Shown piece after piece: positions 19,133 to 28,326 of a DNA stretch of 64,000 nucleotides. The translations under genes were made by a program, and so were the position numbers. The notes under the pieces are model-generated. The model was given only the letters and a program-made list of their open reading frames with translations. It was not told where the DNA came from and made no database searches. The stretch lies in contig NZ_JACHBZ010000001.1 in NCBI RefSeq assembly GCF_014200575.1, positions 496,001-560,000 on the forward strand, in the 5' to 3' direction. Position 1 is the stretch's first letter; each line of letters begins with the position of its first letter. This stretch comes from Mucilaginibacter saanensis. GTDB taxonomy: Bacteria; Bacteroidota; Bacteroidia; Sphingobacteriales; Sphingobacteriaceae.

Positions 19133-19546
19133 ATGTGGTGGATATACGCGCTGCTATCGGCATTGTTTGCCGCACTTACTGCAATATTTGCCAAAATAGG
19201 CATTAAAGGGGTTGATACCGATCTGGCAACCGCAATACGTACGGTAGTAGTACTGATACTGGCCTGGGGCATAGTGCTGTTTAAGGGCAGCAGCCAGGGT
19301 ATAACCGGCTTAACTAAAATAAACTGGACATTCCTGGTGCTTTCTGGATGTGCAACAGGCCTTTCATGGATCTGTTATTTTAAAGCATTGCAATTGGGCA
19401 AGGTATCGCAGGTAGCCCCGGTTGATAAATTGAGTGTTGCCATAGCCATTGTACTGGCTGTTGTGTTTCTGGGCGAACCGATTACATTTAAAACGGCAGC
19501 TGGCGCTTTATTGATCATTGCGGGTACTTTTGTGCTTATATTTTAA
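19133..19546 (+). CDS. Single-domain EamA (DMT superfamily) transporter
   Basis: The 137-residue protein has four to five TM helices and one EamA repeat (WWIYALLSALFAALTAIFAKIGIKG at the N-terminus and AIAIVLAVVFLGEPITFKTAAGALLIIAGTFVL at the C-terminus, with GEP in the conserved position). Full DMT exporters have two such repeats, so this half-size protein probably works as a dimer. Substrate unknown. It stands alone, divergent from the response regulator. Confidence 0.85.
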   Translation: MWWIYALLSALFAALTAIFAKIGIKGVDTDLATAIRTVVVLILAWGIVLFKGSSQGITGLTKINWTFLVLSGCATGLSWICYFKALQLGKVSQVAPVDKLSVAIAIVLAVVFLGEPITFKTAAGALLIIAGTFVLIF

Positions 19547-19670
19547 TAGTATACCAACTAATGTGCTGATTTGTTAACTGTTTTGTAACAAATACACAAC
19601 AATTGATAAAATCCAGTTTTAATCCAATCTTTCTTTTCAAATTCGCGGCTTAATTATCTGTTTAAAAGTA

Positions 19671-22148
19671 ATGAAGGCCATTTTTATACCGTTTTTGTTT
19701 GTTGTTTTTTCTGTAAATGTATATGCCCAGGTTAACCCCGCTGCTAAAGGTAAAATTAGTGGTAAAGTTACCGATGCATCTAACAAACAACCGGTTGATT
19801 ATGCAACCGTATCACTTTATAAACAGGGGAGCACATCGCCTTTTAATGGCATCAGTACCGACCCTAAAGGAAATTTTAGCATAACACATGTGCCTGCCGG
19901 CGAATACAAAATTACAGCCGATTTTATGGGGTATCAGCGTGCTACCATTGAGCATGTAGTGCTTAAGGATGGCGGTAGCATATCCATAGGTGAAATAAAA
20001 CTGACTCCAATGGCGCACCAGCTGCAAGGGGTAACCATAACCGCCAAAACGCCTACTGTTGAAAACCGGATTGATAAAATGATTTACAACCCGCAGAATG
20101 ATCTGAGCGCACAGGGAGGTGTTGCCATTGATATTTTGAAAAAAGTACCTCAAATAACTGTTGATATTGACGGTAACGTGGAGCTGCAGGGTAATGCCAA
20201 CATTCGTTTTTTAATAAACGGAAAGCCATCAAGTATTTTTGGTGCAAGCCTGGCTGATGCACTGGCCAGTATACCAGCCAGCCAGATTAAGAGTATTGAG
20301 GTAATTACCAGTCCAGGCGCTAAATATGATGCCGCCGGAACAGGTGGTATAATAAACATTATTTTAAAGGACAGCCGTGTAGAAGGAGTTAATGGAAGTG
20401 TCAACCTATCGGCAGGTACCCGCCGCGAAAACGGTTCATTTAACTTGAATGTGCGTAAAGGCAATTTTGGAGTGAATGCCTTTTTTAGCGGTAACGAGCA
20501 AATTAACAGCAACTCACCCAATACCCGTAACCGTACTTCGGTAGATAGTTTAAAAAATACTACTACCTTGTTTCAGCAGGGAAGCAATAACTTTACCCGT
20601 AACGGGTATGAGTCGGGCCTTAACCTTACCTGGAACATCACCAAGCATGACGATCTTACCGGTTCTATCGGTTTTAATCATTTTGGCAACCATGGTAATG
20701 GTATAACCAACCAGGATCAAAATGTGGTTAATGACCTCGGCGAGCAACTGAGCGATATGAAAAGTATCCGTAACTCCAGCAGTAAATTTAACGGTACCTC
20801 AACTGATGTAAGTTTGAGCTATAAAAAAACGTTCGATAAAGAAGGGCAGGAGCTTGATGTGTTGTATAACGAAAGCTTTGGTAATAATAGCTTCAGCTCG
20901 TTTCAGCAACAGGATTATTTAACCCCGGGCATACCCTCGTCGGGTATATCAAACATTAACCCGGGGAAAGACAGGGAAACAAATATTTCTGTTGATTACA
21001 CCCATCCGGTAAGCAAAAACTTTACAATTGAAACCGGGGCCAAGCTTGACTTTAGCCACATTAACAATAGCATTATTACCGATACTTTACAAGGCGATGG
21101 ATTTGTACCTAACCCTAACCAAACCTATGGCTTTACTTATGATCGTAAAATATATGCTTACTATCTGTCGGCCACTACATCGGTATTTAATAACTTTCTG
21201 GATATAAAGGCGGGTTTACGCGATGAATATACAACTACCACGGCCGATTTTCAGGGTGTTAATATTCCGGCTTATAATTTACTCGCGCCATCTTTGGTGT
21301 TTTCGCATAAGTTTGGTGGCAGCCAGTCTGTTAAAATTAGCTATAGCCGCCGTGTGCAACGCCCGGATTATGGCGATCTGAACCCATTTTTAAATATCAG
21401 CGATCCGCATAACATCAGTACCGGTAACCCTAACCTGAAACCCGAATTGGGAAATAATTTTGAACTGGGTTACAATAAATCGTTTGATAAAGGAGCTAAT
21501 ATTAATATAGCCGCGTTCTATCGAAAAAATACAGATGATATCCAATCGTTCACTACTTTTTATTCGGAACTGCCGGTAAACGGCACAACTTATACTGATG
21601 TATCCTTAAACCAACGATACAATTTAGGATCTGAAGTGCGCACAGGTATCAATTTGTATGGCTCATTGCCGGTTTCAACTAAGCTGAGCCTGCGTACCAA
21701 TATGATATTTTCTGACAGGATCAGCAATAACCCGGGCAGTCCTAGCGTAAGCGGGTTTGCCTATCGGTTAAACTTAAATGCGCAGTACAGTTTTGGGCAC
21801 GATCTGAGTGCGGAGTTCTTTGGCAATTATAACTCATCACAAAAAGGCATACAGGGTACCAACCCTAAATTTGTATTCTACAATTTTGCCGTACGCAAAA
21901 TGATCCTGAATAAAAAATTCAGCTTCGGGCTCACGGCATCTAATCCATTCGCCAATTATGTGGGGCAGCGCGCAACAACATTTGGCAGCAACTTTAACCA
22001 GGTAAACATTAGGCAGATACCTATACGCTCGTTTGGAATAAGCCTGAGCTACAAATTTGGTAAGCTTGAGTTTAAGAAAGATGAACACAAAGATAAAGAA
22101 GATGATATGGGTACCCCTGACACCCCTGCTGATACAAAAGCAAAATAA
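19671..22148 (+). CDS. TonB-dependent receptor-like outer-membrane beta-barrel protein
   Basis: The 825-residue protein has a signal peptide (cleavage near VYAQ), a carboxypeptidase-regulatory-like domain (about 28-115, GKISGKVTDASNKQPVDYA), a plug-like domain (about 120-225, with IDILKKVPQITVDIDGNVELQ and GTGGIINIILK) and a long barrel (about 235-800). This is the outer-membrane beta-barrel family 3 arrangement frequent in Bacteroidota. The tail is highly charged (KDEHKDKEDDMGTPD). No SusD-like partner follows; a terminator lies 58 bases after the stop, so it is a single-gene unit. Substrate unknown. Confidence 0.88.
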   Translation: MKAIFIPFLFVVFSVNVYAQVNPAAKGKISGKVTDASNKQPVDYATVSLYKQGSTSPFNGISTDPKGNFSITHVPAGEYKITADFMGYQRATIEHVVLKDGGSISIGEIKLTPMAHQLQGVTITAKTPTVENRIDKMIYNPQNDLSAQGGVAIDILKKVPQITVDIDGNVELQGNANIRFLINGKPSSIFGASLADALASIPASQIKSIEVITSPGAKYDAAGTGGIINIILKDSRVEGVNGSVNLSAGTRRENGSFNLNVRKGNFGVNAFFSGNEQINSNSPNTRNRTSVDSLKNTTTLFQQGSNNFTRNGYESGLNLTWNITKHDDLTGSIGFNHFGNHGNGITNQDQNVVNDLGEQLSDMKSIRNSSSKFNGTSTDVSLSYKKTFDKEGQELDVLYNESFGNNSFSSFQQQDYLTPGIPSSGISNINPGKDRETNISVDYTHPVSKNFTIETGAKLDFSHINNSIITDTLQGDGFVPNPNQTYGFTYDRKIYAYYLSATTSVFNNFLDIKAGLRDEYTTTTADFQGVNIPAYNLLAPSLVFSHKFGGSQSVKISYSRRVQRPDYGDLNPFLNISDPHNISTGNPNLKPELGNNFELGYNKSFDKGANINIAAFYRKNTDDIQSFTTFYSELPVNGTTYTDVSLNQRYNLGSEVRTGINLYGSLPVSTKLSLRTNMIFSDRISNNPGSPSVSGFAYRLNLNAQYSFGHDLSAEFFGNYNSSQKGIQGTNPKFVFYNFAVRKMILNKKFSFGLTASNPFANYVGQRATTFGSNFNQVNIRQIPIRSFGISLSYKFGKLEFKKDEHKDKEDDMGTPDTPADTKAK

Positions 22149-22206
22149 GGTGATAGCGGAGGGAAGCATTAATATGATTGCAGTTTATCAGGTAATAAAT
22201 CTTCAT

Positions 22207-22252
22207 AAAACAAAGCGGTAGAAATTAGCTAATTTCTACCGCTTTGTTTTTT
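22207..22252. terminator. Bidirectional terminator, 44-bp perfect palindrome
   Basis: Bases 22207-22250 are a perfect palindrome (left half AAAACAAAGCGGTAGAAATTAG) with A and T runs at its ends. It lies between the convergent ends of the TonB receptor-like gene and the DUF47 gene and can serve both. Confidence 0.85.
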
Positions 22253-22277
22253 AGTCTTTATATGGGTAAACCAGTTG

Positions 22278-22907
22278 TTAGCCGTTCTTGATCAGGATGC
22301 TTTCAATAATAAGGGTGGCATCCTCACAGCTATCGGTGGCCGTTTCCATTGCCATAAAAACATCGGTATATTTTATAAGCTGTATGGCATCGGTTTCATT
22401 AGCCAGTAAATCGGCAAAAGCTTCGTTATAAACAGTATCGGCCTGGTATTCCAGTTTTTTGATGCTGTTGCAAATTTCAAATATATGTGCCGAATTACCC
22501 AGATTATTCATGGCATCAATAGCCTTTTGCAGCTCGGTACTGGTTTGCAGTATCAAGTTGGCCAGGCTAATGATAGGAGGTGTTATTTTAGGTACGTCAT
22601 ACAAGTGTATCCTGCGCGATGCCATGGCAATGCTATCGGCCACATCGTCAACGGCGGCAGCTAAATCGCACATATCCTTACGCTGAAACGGCGATACCAG
22701 TGTTTTGCCTGATTCTGAAAATACCTGGTGGGTAAGTTCGTAGCTTTTTATTTTTAACTTATCAATATGGGTGAAATTGTACTTTTGTTCAAAAACATCT
22801 GCTGAGTTTACTGCGGTGTTAAGTAGGGTGGCCATTTCGGCAACGTTAGCAGCAGCTTTGTTAAACAAATCATAAAAAATCTTATTTGAGTTGGGAAATA
22901 TCGACAT
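22278..22907 (-). CDS. DUF47 (PhoU-like) phosphate transport regulator
   Basis: The 209-residue helical protein has PhoU/DUF47 features: the opening FYDLFNKAAANVAEMATLL, the acidic metal-binding-like stretches DLAAAVDDVADSIAMASRR and ETATDSCEDATLIIESI, and alternating helices suggesting a bundle. Family members commonly sit next to a PiT-type phosphate permease and modulate it. Here no permease is adjacent; the gene ends at a shared terminator and is followed upstream by 189 bases without a gene, so its partner must lie elsewhere. Confidence 0.85.
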   Translation of the reverse strand: MSIFPNSNKIFYDLFNKAAANVAEMATLLNTAVNSADVFEQKYNFTHIDKLKIKSYELTHQVFSESGKTLVSPFQRKDMCDLAAAVDDVADSIAMASRRIHLYDVPKITPPIISLANLILQTSTELQKAIDAMNNLGNSAHIFEICNSIKKLEYQADTVYNEAFADLLANETDAIQLIKYTDVFMAMETATDSCEDATLIIESILIKNG

Positions 22908-23096
22908 GGAGCTGAACTTTTATGATCATGTTTTATATGTGGCAGTAATTAAAGCATTGTTTGTTAATTGCTTAGCTTGTATAAGCTATCAATAATTCTG
23001 CTGCTAAATGTAGATATTAATTTGCTGTTAAAAGTCACGGTATTGTTAACGTAGTGTTAATTTAATATTATTAAATGATTGGCGTATATTTACGGT

Positions 23097-23336
23097 ATGC
23101 CTAAGCACAACTTACCTACTTATGCCATTGTTGAATTATTAATAAGATTATCACAATACAACTACTTAATAGGCGATTATAAAAACCATAGTGTGTTTGA
23201 TACTGGCGTTATGGTTAAAACCTCTGGTGGCAGCATTAGTTTCCCTGCAAGCATTATTATGAAACAGTTTGAAAACCCCAGCGCGATAACCGAAAGTGAG
23301 CTGGCTAAGATAGCGTTGCTTTTTAAGCAGAGTTGA
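23097..23336 (+). CDS. Small hypothetical protein
   Basis: This 79-residue product (starting MPKHNLPTYAIVELLIRL) has no recognisable domain. It is mixed in charge, has a helical N-terminal half, a Gly/Ser turn (KTSGGSISFPASI) and a helical C-terminus, with no TM helix and no signal peptide, so it is probably cytosolic. I chose the ATG at 23097; the open frame also extends to a TTG six codons upstream. A TATATTTA -7-like box lies only a few bases before the ATG, so either the transcript is leaderless or that box is not used. Confidence 0.5.
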   Translation: MPKHNLPTYAIVELLIRLSQYNYLIGDYKNHSVFDTGVMVKTSGGSISFPASIIMKQFENPSAITESELAKIALLFKQS

Positions 23337-23430
23337 TTTACCGCTTGTTTGTAAAATGTTTTGTAACATTTAAGCCTTCATAAAACAATATGACCAAACT
23401 GTTTATTGTATTAGGTATAAGTTCATTATT

Positions 23431-23631
23431 ATGAAACCCGCTGATAAACATTTTAAATTTATAAACAGTAAAACTGGTTATGTAATTTATTATCATTCCA
23501 TAAGCAGCGAACGCCCTGACCAGGAAATAAAGGCCGAGCTGCAAAAAGTAAAAACGAGGGTGGCCATCCAAAACGGTATTTATCTGGAAACAGTTTACTG
23601 GGAAGAGATGAGGGAAAATGCTGAATTGTAA
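23431..23631 (+). CDS. Small hypothetical protein
   Basis: The 66-residue product starts MKPADKHFKFINSKTGYVI at an ATG and has an amphipathic, charged composition with many Lys and Glu residues and no TM segment. The N-terminal part looks like two or three beta strands (FKFINSKTGYVIYYHSIS) followed by a helix (PDQEIKAELQKVKTRVAI). It lies 94 bases after another small gene on the same strand. I do not recognise the family, and expression is not proven. Confidence 0.42.
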   Translation: MKPADKHFKFINSKTGYVIYYHSISSERPDQEIKAELQKVKTRVAIQNGIYLETVYWEEMRENAEL

Positions 23632-23975
23632 GTAAGCTTTGCATTTGTCTGGGCCTGTTTTTACGTCTTACTATCATCATGGGATTAGTATATCCTGTAA
23701 ACACCAATATAACTTCATCGTAACTACTATAGTTAAAAATAAAAACCCTGCCTTGCGGCAAGGATTAAAAAAAACACAACAATTGTTTAACCTTAGGGCC
23801 ATGAAACCCTAAGGTTAATTCCTAACTGCAATGCGATATTCTGTTATAAGCAAACAGCGCTATATATCATTTGGTTTTAATATACTTGTATATAGTATGC
23901 CACAGTTACCTGCTTTTTATTTGTAAAGCAATAGCAAGCAAACAAATTTCATCCTATATTTATACCAATTAAATT
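23632..23975. other. Intergenic region with two inverted repeats
   Basis: No gene is visible in these 344 bases. Bases 23751-23763 form a 5-bp hairpin (CCTTG/CAAGG). Bases 23787-23818 form a perfect 12-bp stem (TTAACCTTAGGG with CCCTAAGGTTAA, 8-base loop). Read on the minus strand the larger hairpin is followed, after about 16 bases, by an eight-T run; read on the plus strand there is none. The rest is AT-rich leader before the DUF2911 gene. Confidence 0.55.
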
Positions 23976-24506
23976 ATGAAGAATATTATGAAAAGATTTT
24001 TTAAAACTAAAGCATTATTGCTTTTAGCATTTGCAATGTTAACCACTGCAGTTAGCTTTGCCCAAAGCAAAAAACCAGCAAGTCCGCATGATAGTACCAC
24101 TGCGGTAGTAGCCGGTTCAACTATTAAAATTAAATATGGCAGTCCTTATGTAAAAGGGCGCAAAATATTAGGCGAATTAGTGCCTTTTGATAAAGTATGG
24201 CGCGCAGGTGCCGATTCATCTACCAGCGTTACTACCAGCAAAGCTATCAAGGTTGAAGGTAAAACGCTTCCGGCTGGCAGGTATGCCTTTTTCGTTATAC
24301 CTTCTGCAAAAGGAACCTGGACTATCATTTTCGATAAAAACCCTAAACAATGGGGTGCTTATACCTACAAAGAAAGCAACGATCAGCTAAGGGTTACCGT
24401 TAAAGGAAAAACCATTCCGAAACAGGAAAGCCTTACCTATACTATTGGTAAAGGTGGTTTTAGCCTGAAATGGGATACGTTTGAAGTGCCTGTAGCTATT
24501 AAATAA
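23976..24506 (+). CDS. Secreted DUF2911 domain protein
   Basis: The 176-residue protein has a signal peptide (cleavage near SFAQ) and a single DUF2911 domain (about 48-172) recognisable by IKIKYGSPYVKGRKILG, DKVWRAGADSSTSVTTSK, LPAGRYAFFVIPS and KNPKQWGAY. DUF2911 proteins are common exported proteins in Bacteroidota with a predicted beta-sandwich and no known activity. Gene-level context gives no hint; a terminator follows after 29 bases. Confidence 0.9.
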   Translation: MKNIMKRFFKTKALLLLAFAMLTTAVSFAQSKKPASPHDSTTAVVAGSTIKIKYGSPYVKGRKILGELVPFDKVWRAGADSSTSVTTSKAIKVEGKTLPAGRYAFFVIPSAKGTWTIIFDKNPKQWGAYTYKESNDQLRVTVKGKTIPKQESLTYTIGKGGFSLKWDTFEVPVAIK

Positions 24507-24535
24507 GATTTTTTTCTTGACCTGATCACATTAAG

Positions 24536-24556
24536 GCCCCGCTAAGGGGCTTTTTT
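24536..24556 (+). terminator. Terminator after the DUF2911 gene
   Basis: GCCCC, loop GCTAA, GGGGC, then six T residues. Confidence 0.85.
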
Positions 24557-24645
24557 ATGATCTGGCTTTGCCTGTGATTACCATACAGCTATTGGTTTAA
24601 ATGTTATTTTAGCAAAGTACTGTTAGCCCCCAACTTTTACCGCTG

Positions 24646-25737
24646 ATGCATTATACCCCCGCTAAAAAAATATTGTTTATAAGATTAGCCGCCATACTGT
24701 TAATGACCCTGGCTATTTTTATACTTATGCAGATGGCAGGTAATCCCCTGTGGATTGAGCATTATTACTCCGGTGGTTTATATGTATTTATCTGCCGGGT
24801 GCTTCATCCCGTTTTAAATATATTTCCATTTAGCGTTGGCGATGTATTGTACATAGCTGTTGTGGGATACTTAATTTATAAGGCTGTGGGGCTTTTTAAA
24901 TTAGTGCTGAAAAAGCAATTTAAAACCGCAGGTATATGGTTGTTGGGAGTGGTAATAGGTGTGCAATTAGGTATGCTGGCATTTTATCTTTTCTGGGGAC
25001 TCAATTACTTCAGACCATCGGCCGCCCAGCGGCTGCATCTGCAGGATACTTCTTTTACCACCGCCAACCTGCAGGCGGTAACTAAATTGCTTATAGATAG
25101 TGCCAATGCTACAAGGGCGCGCGTTACCATTGCCGATTTAGCTCAAAGTAATCATGATATTTACCAAAAGGCTGTTAATGCAGTAAGTTCACTCTCGGCA
25201 GATTCTGTTAACTTTCGTTCCTATCATCCGGGTGTTAAACCATCGTTGCTAACGCCATTGTTAAACTATATCGGCACGTCCGGATATTATAATCCCTTTA
25301 CTTCCGAAGCACAGATCAATTATCAGATGCCCGTTTTTAACCGGCCGTTTGTAGCCTGTCATGAAATGTCGCACCAGATGGGGTATGGAGCCGAGGACGA
25401 AGCCGATTTTGCAGGCTTTATAGTTGCCGTACAATCACATGATCGTTTATTGCGCTATTCGGCCTATCATCTTGCAGTTAGCGAGTTTATGTATTCGCTG
25501 GCCCGCAGGGACACGGTAGCTTTTAAAAGATTAAAAGCCCAGATTTCAAAACAGGTACATTTGGATTACGTAACCGAACATAAATACTGGCTGTCGTATG
25601 AGAATAAGTTAAACGCAATAACAAGTATTTTTTATGATAATTTTTTAAAGGCTAACAATCAACCCCAGGGGCTTGAAACGTATAATCGCATGGTATTGTT
25701 GGTAATGGCGTGGGAGCGCAAACATTGGGAGCCTTAG
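24646..25737 (+). CDS. DUF3810 membrane protein with HExxH metallopeptidase motif
   Basis: The 363-residue protein has three TM segments in its first third (about 8-27, 61-79, 97-120), then a soluble domain containing H239-E-M-S-H243 followed by GAEDEADFAGF, the pattern of a zinc metallopeptidase active site. This matches DUF3810, a Bacteroidota family with no established function that I know of. The catalytic domain probably faces the periplasm. A peptidase role is inferred from the motif only. It is transcribed alone. Confidence 0.88.
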   Translation: MHYTPAKKILFIRLAAILLMTLAIFILMQMAGNPLWIEHYYSGGLYVFICRVLHPVLNIFPFSVGDVLYIAVVGYLIYKAVGLFKLVLKKQFKTAGIWLLGVVIGVQLGMLAFYLFWGLNYFRPSAAQRLHLQDTSFTTANLQAVTKLLIDSANATRARVTIADLAQSNHDIYQKAVNAVSSLSADSVNFRSYHPGVKPSLLTPLLNYIGTSGYYNPFTSEAQINYQMPVFNRPFVACHEMSHQMGYGAEDEADFAGFIVAVQSHDRLLRYSAYHLAVSEFMYSLARRDTVAFKRLKAQISKQVHLDYVTEHKYWLSYENKLNAITSIFYDNFLKANNQPQGLETYNRMVLLVMAWERKHWEP

Positions 25738-26091
25738 TGGTAGTTGACAATACTGTCGTGAGATTATCATCCATAAAAAAAATGCGTTCCGTATCTCACC
25801 CCGGAACGCACCGCAATATCATATCAAACGATATTGTATCAACTAAATCTCAGATATCATGCTTAATGAGTACCTAAGCTCTTATATATATTTACCGTTG
25901 CCAGGGCGTCAGTAAACAAAAATTTATTACTTTGTAATTATGCTGTTTTGAGCAGTAATTATTATTTGCGGGCCCAGTTATGAATAACGGAATGTGAACG
26001 CAGGCGTGATTTAAATATTGTGTATTTAAGCGGCGAAATTAATGTTATTATTAATAATGTATTGGATTTTTTTAAGAAAAAAGTCGGTTTG
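25738..26091. other. Intergenic region holding RNA-like element copy A
   Basis: No protein gene is visible in these 354 bases. The left half holds the minus-strand structured element described at 25775-25894. The right half (25895-26091) is AT-rich and carries the leader of the acylase gene. The frame of that gene stays open to a GTG at 26020, but the signal peptide indicates the ATG at 26092. Confidence 0.6.
25775..25894 (-). ncRNA. Structured RNA-like element, copy A (two hairpins, terminator)
   Basis: Read on the minus strand this element opens with TAAATATATATAAGAGC and contains GATTTAGTTGAT. Hairpin 1 is CAATATC, loop GTTTGATAT, GATATTG (25836 down to 25814). Hairpin 2 is TGCGTTCCG, loop GGGTGAGATA, CGGAACGCA (25810 down to 25783), followed by eight T residues. 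A second copy lies on the plus strand at 39128-39267 with the same order, the identical second loop and a different but still paired first stem. No minus-strand protein gene lies just upstream, so this copy would have to come from its own promoter. An independent small RNA is inference; a mobile terminator cassette is the alternative. Confidence 0.5.
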
Positions 26092-28302
26092 ATGGGTAAG
26101 AATATTGTTACTATAAGATGTTGTTTGATTTTTACTTTAATATTTTACCCGGTAATAAATTATGCCCAGGCGTTTAATCGGCAGGAAATTGAACGTGCCC
26201 AGGCAATGGCAAAAACGGTAACCATCATCAGGGATAACTGGGGTGTACCGCATATTTATGCCAAAACGGATGCTGCAGTAGTTTTTGGCTTAATGTACAC
26301 CCAATGTGAAGACAACTTTAAAGGTATTGAACGTAATTATCTTTACCAATTGGGTCGGCAAACGGAAGCCGACGGCGAAAATAGCCTTTACACCGATGTG
26401 CAATTACAATTAATTGCCGACAGTGCCGATGCTATAAAAGATTATAAGGCCAGTGCACCATGGTTTAAAAAACTAATGGATGCCTTTGCTGATGGAATTA
26501 ATTATTACCTATATAAACATCCCGAAGTAAAACCTAAAGTATTTAAGCGGTTTAAGCCCTGGTATGCATTAATGTTTACGGATGGCAGTGTAGCGGCTAC
26601 CGAAACCGGGGGGATTAAGCTCTCAGAAACAAAAGATTTTTATGAAGCAGGCGAACAAAGGCTTGGTATGGCGACTAAAAGGCCTGTCCCGGTTTATGAT
26701 ATGACTAATGAGCGTGAAACCGGATCAAATGGTTTTGCTATTGCGCCTTCCAGGTCGGCATCCGGGCATGCCTTGTTGTATATTAATCCGCATGTGCCTT
26801 TTTACTTTCGCAGCGAAGTAGAGCTGGTGAGCGGTGAGGGGCTTAATGTATACGGAGCAGTTACGTGGGGGCAGTTTTTTGTTTATCAGGGGTTTAATGA
26901 ACATTGCGGCTGGATGCATACCAGCAGCTATTCTGATGTGGGCGATCTATATGCCGAAAAGGTTACCAAAAAAGGCGGTAAGTGGTACTATGAATACAAT
27001 GGTGGCCTTAAAGCAATAACCACCCGTAAACTGTTACTGAATATAAAAAACGGGGATAAACTGGAGCAACGATCTGTTACCGGCTACTACACGCACCATG
27101 GCCCGGTATTGGGTAGCCGCAATGGCAAATGGCTGGCCCTGAAAGCCAATAACCGCTCGTATAACGCCCTGCTTGAGTCGTGGCTTATTACCAAGGCAAA
27201 TACGCTGGCACAGTATAAAAAAGCCATGGAACTGGTGTCAAACACGTCTAACAGTACAGTTTATGCTGATGATAAAGGCAATATTGTGTTTTGGTACGGC
27301 AATTATATTCCTAAGCGTAACCCCAAATTTGACTGGAGCCTGCCCGTTGATGGCTCTACCTCCGCAACTGAGTGGCAAGGCGTGCATTCGCTTAAGGATA
27401 TTATAACTAATATAAATCCGGCAACCGGCTGGATACAAAATTGTAATTCTTCGCCCTTTACAGCATCTGGATCAAGCAGTCCCGATAAAAATAAATACCC
27501 GGTTTATATGGCTCCCGATGGCGAAAACTATCGCGCCGTTACCGCCATTAAATTGCTAAAGGATGCCAAACATATCACCCTTGACACGCTGATAGCAAAA
27601 GGGTATAACCATTACCTCGCTGCCTTTGATGATCTGTTGCCTGCCTTATTTAACGCTTATGACAATGCACCTGATTCTGTTAAGCAATCACTTGCAGAGC
27701 CGGTGCAGTTGCTGCGGCAATGGGACAAATATTGTGCGGCAAACTCCGTAGCCAGCACACTGGCTATTGAGTGGGGAACGCTCATGATGAAAACAATGCC
27801 GCCGCCGCAAACAGATCAGGAAAGTACTTTTATTACCCAACGTGTGAAAAAACTTTCACAAACCAGTGCAGCGCAGCAGCTTGATTTTTTAACCGCAGTT
27901 TTAAAAAACCTGCAAAGCCGCTTTGGTACATGGAAAATGCATTGGGGTGATGTAAACCGTTACCAGCGACCTGCTGATGGCATTACGTTTGATGATCAAT
28001 TGCCAAGTATCCCAGTGGGAGCAACGGGATCAGGGTTTGGACAGTTGCCATCGTTTCAGAGCCGTACGGCAAATACGCAGAAACGATACGGCTACTCGGG
28101 TAACAGTTTTATTGCAGCGGTGGAGTTTGGTACCAAGGTAAAGGCTAAGAGCATTATCACCGGTGGACAATCTTTTGATCCGGCATCAAAAAACTTTACC
28201 GACCAGGCTCAGGGCTTTATTGACGGTAAGTTTAAGGATGTGCTGTTTTATAAAAACGATGTGCTTAAGCATGCACAGAAAACCTATCATCCGGGTGATT
28301 GA
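26092..28302 (+). CDS. Penicillin acylase family (Ntn-hydrolase) enzyme
   Basis: The 736-residue exported protein has a signal peptide (cleavage near NYAQA). The alpha-chain opening VTIIRDNWGVPHIYA and LMYTQCEDNF is typical of the penicillin amidase family. Autocleavage would expose Ser212 in ETGSNGFAIAP as the N-terminal nucleophile. The beta chain follows with NPHVPFYFRSEVEL and later WIQNCNSSPF. Family members cleave amides such as acyl-homoserine lactones, beta-lactams and N-acyl peptides or lipids. The substrate cannot be decided from sequence. I chose the ATG at 26092 over a GTG at 26020. The next gene starts 24 bases later and may share the transcript. Confidence 0.9.
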   Translation: MGKNIVTIRCCLIFTLIFYPVINYAQAFNRQEIERAQAMAKTVTIIRDNWGVPHIYAKTDAAVVFGLMYTQCEDNFKGIERNYLYQLGRQTEADGENSLYTDVQLQLIADSADAIKDYKASAPWFKKLMDAFADGINYYLYKHPEVKPKVFKRFKPWYALMFTDGSVAATETGGIKLSETKDFYEAGEQRLGMATKRPVPVYDMTNERETGSNGFAIAPSRSASGHALLYINPHVPFYFRSEVELVSGEGLNVYGAVTWGQFFVYQGFNEHCGWMHTSSYSDVGDLYAEKVTKKGGKWYYEYNGGLKAITTRKLLLNIKNGDKLEQRSVTGYYTHHGPVLGSRNGKWLALKANNRSYNALLESWLITKANTLAQYKKAMELVSNTSNSTVYADDKGNIVFWYGNYIPKRNPKFDWSLPVDGSTSATEWQGVHSLKDIITNINPATGWIQNCNSSPFTASGSSSPDKNKYPVYMAPDGENYRAVTAIKLLKDAKHITLDTLIAKGYNHYLAAFDDLLPALFNAYDNAPDSVKQSLAEPVQLLRQWDKYCAANSVASTLAIEWGTLMMKTMPPPQTDQESTFITQRVKKLSQTSAAQQLDFLTAVLKNLQSRFGTWKMHWGDVNRYQRPADGITFDDQLPSIPVGATGSGFGQLPSFQSRTANTQKRYGYSGNSFIAAVEFGTKVKAKSIITGGQSFDPASKNFTDQAQGFIDGKFKDVLFYKNDVLKHAQKTYHPGD

Positions 28303-28326
28303 TTAAAGAATGGGGTGTCATAAAGA

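Noticed and set aside
20150..20521. Minus-strand open frame of 123 codons inside the TonB receptor-like gene
   Set aside because: Antisense shadow without homology-like motifs or a plausible start context.
23085..23092. TATATTTA as promoter of the small gene at 23097
   Set aside because: Transcription would begin at or after the start codon and no -33 element lies at the right distance.
25783..25810. Simple terminator for the DUF3810 gene
   Set aside because: The T run lies on the minus strand side, and the hairpin is only one part of a longer element repeated at 39128.
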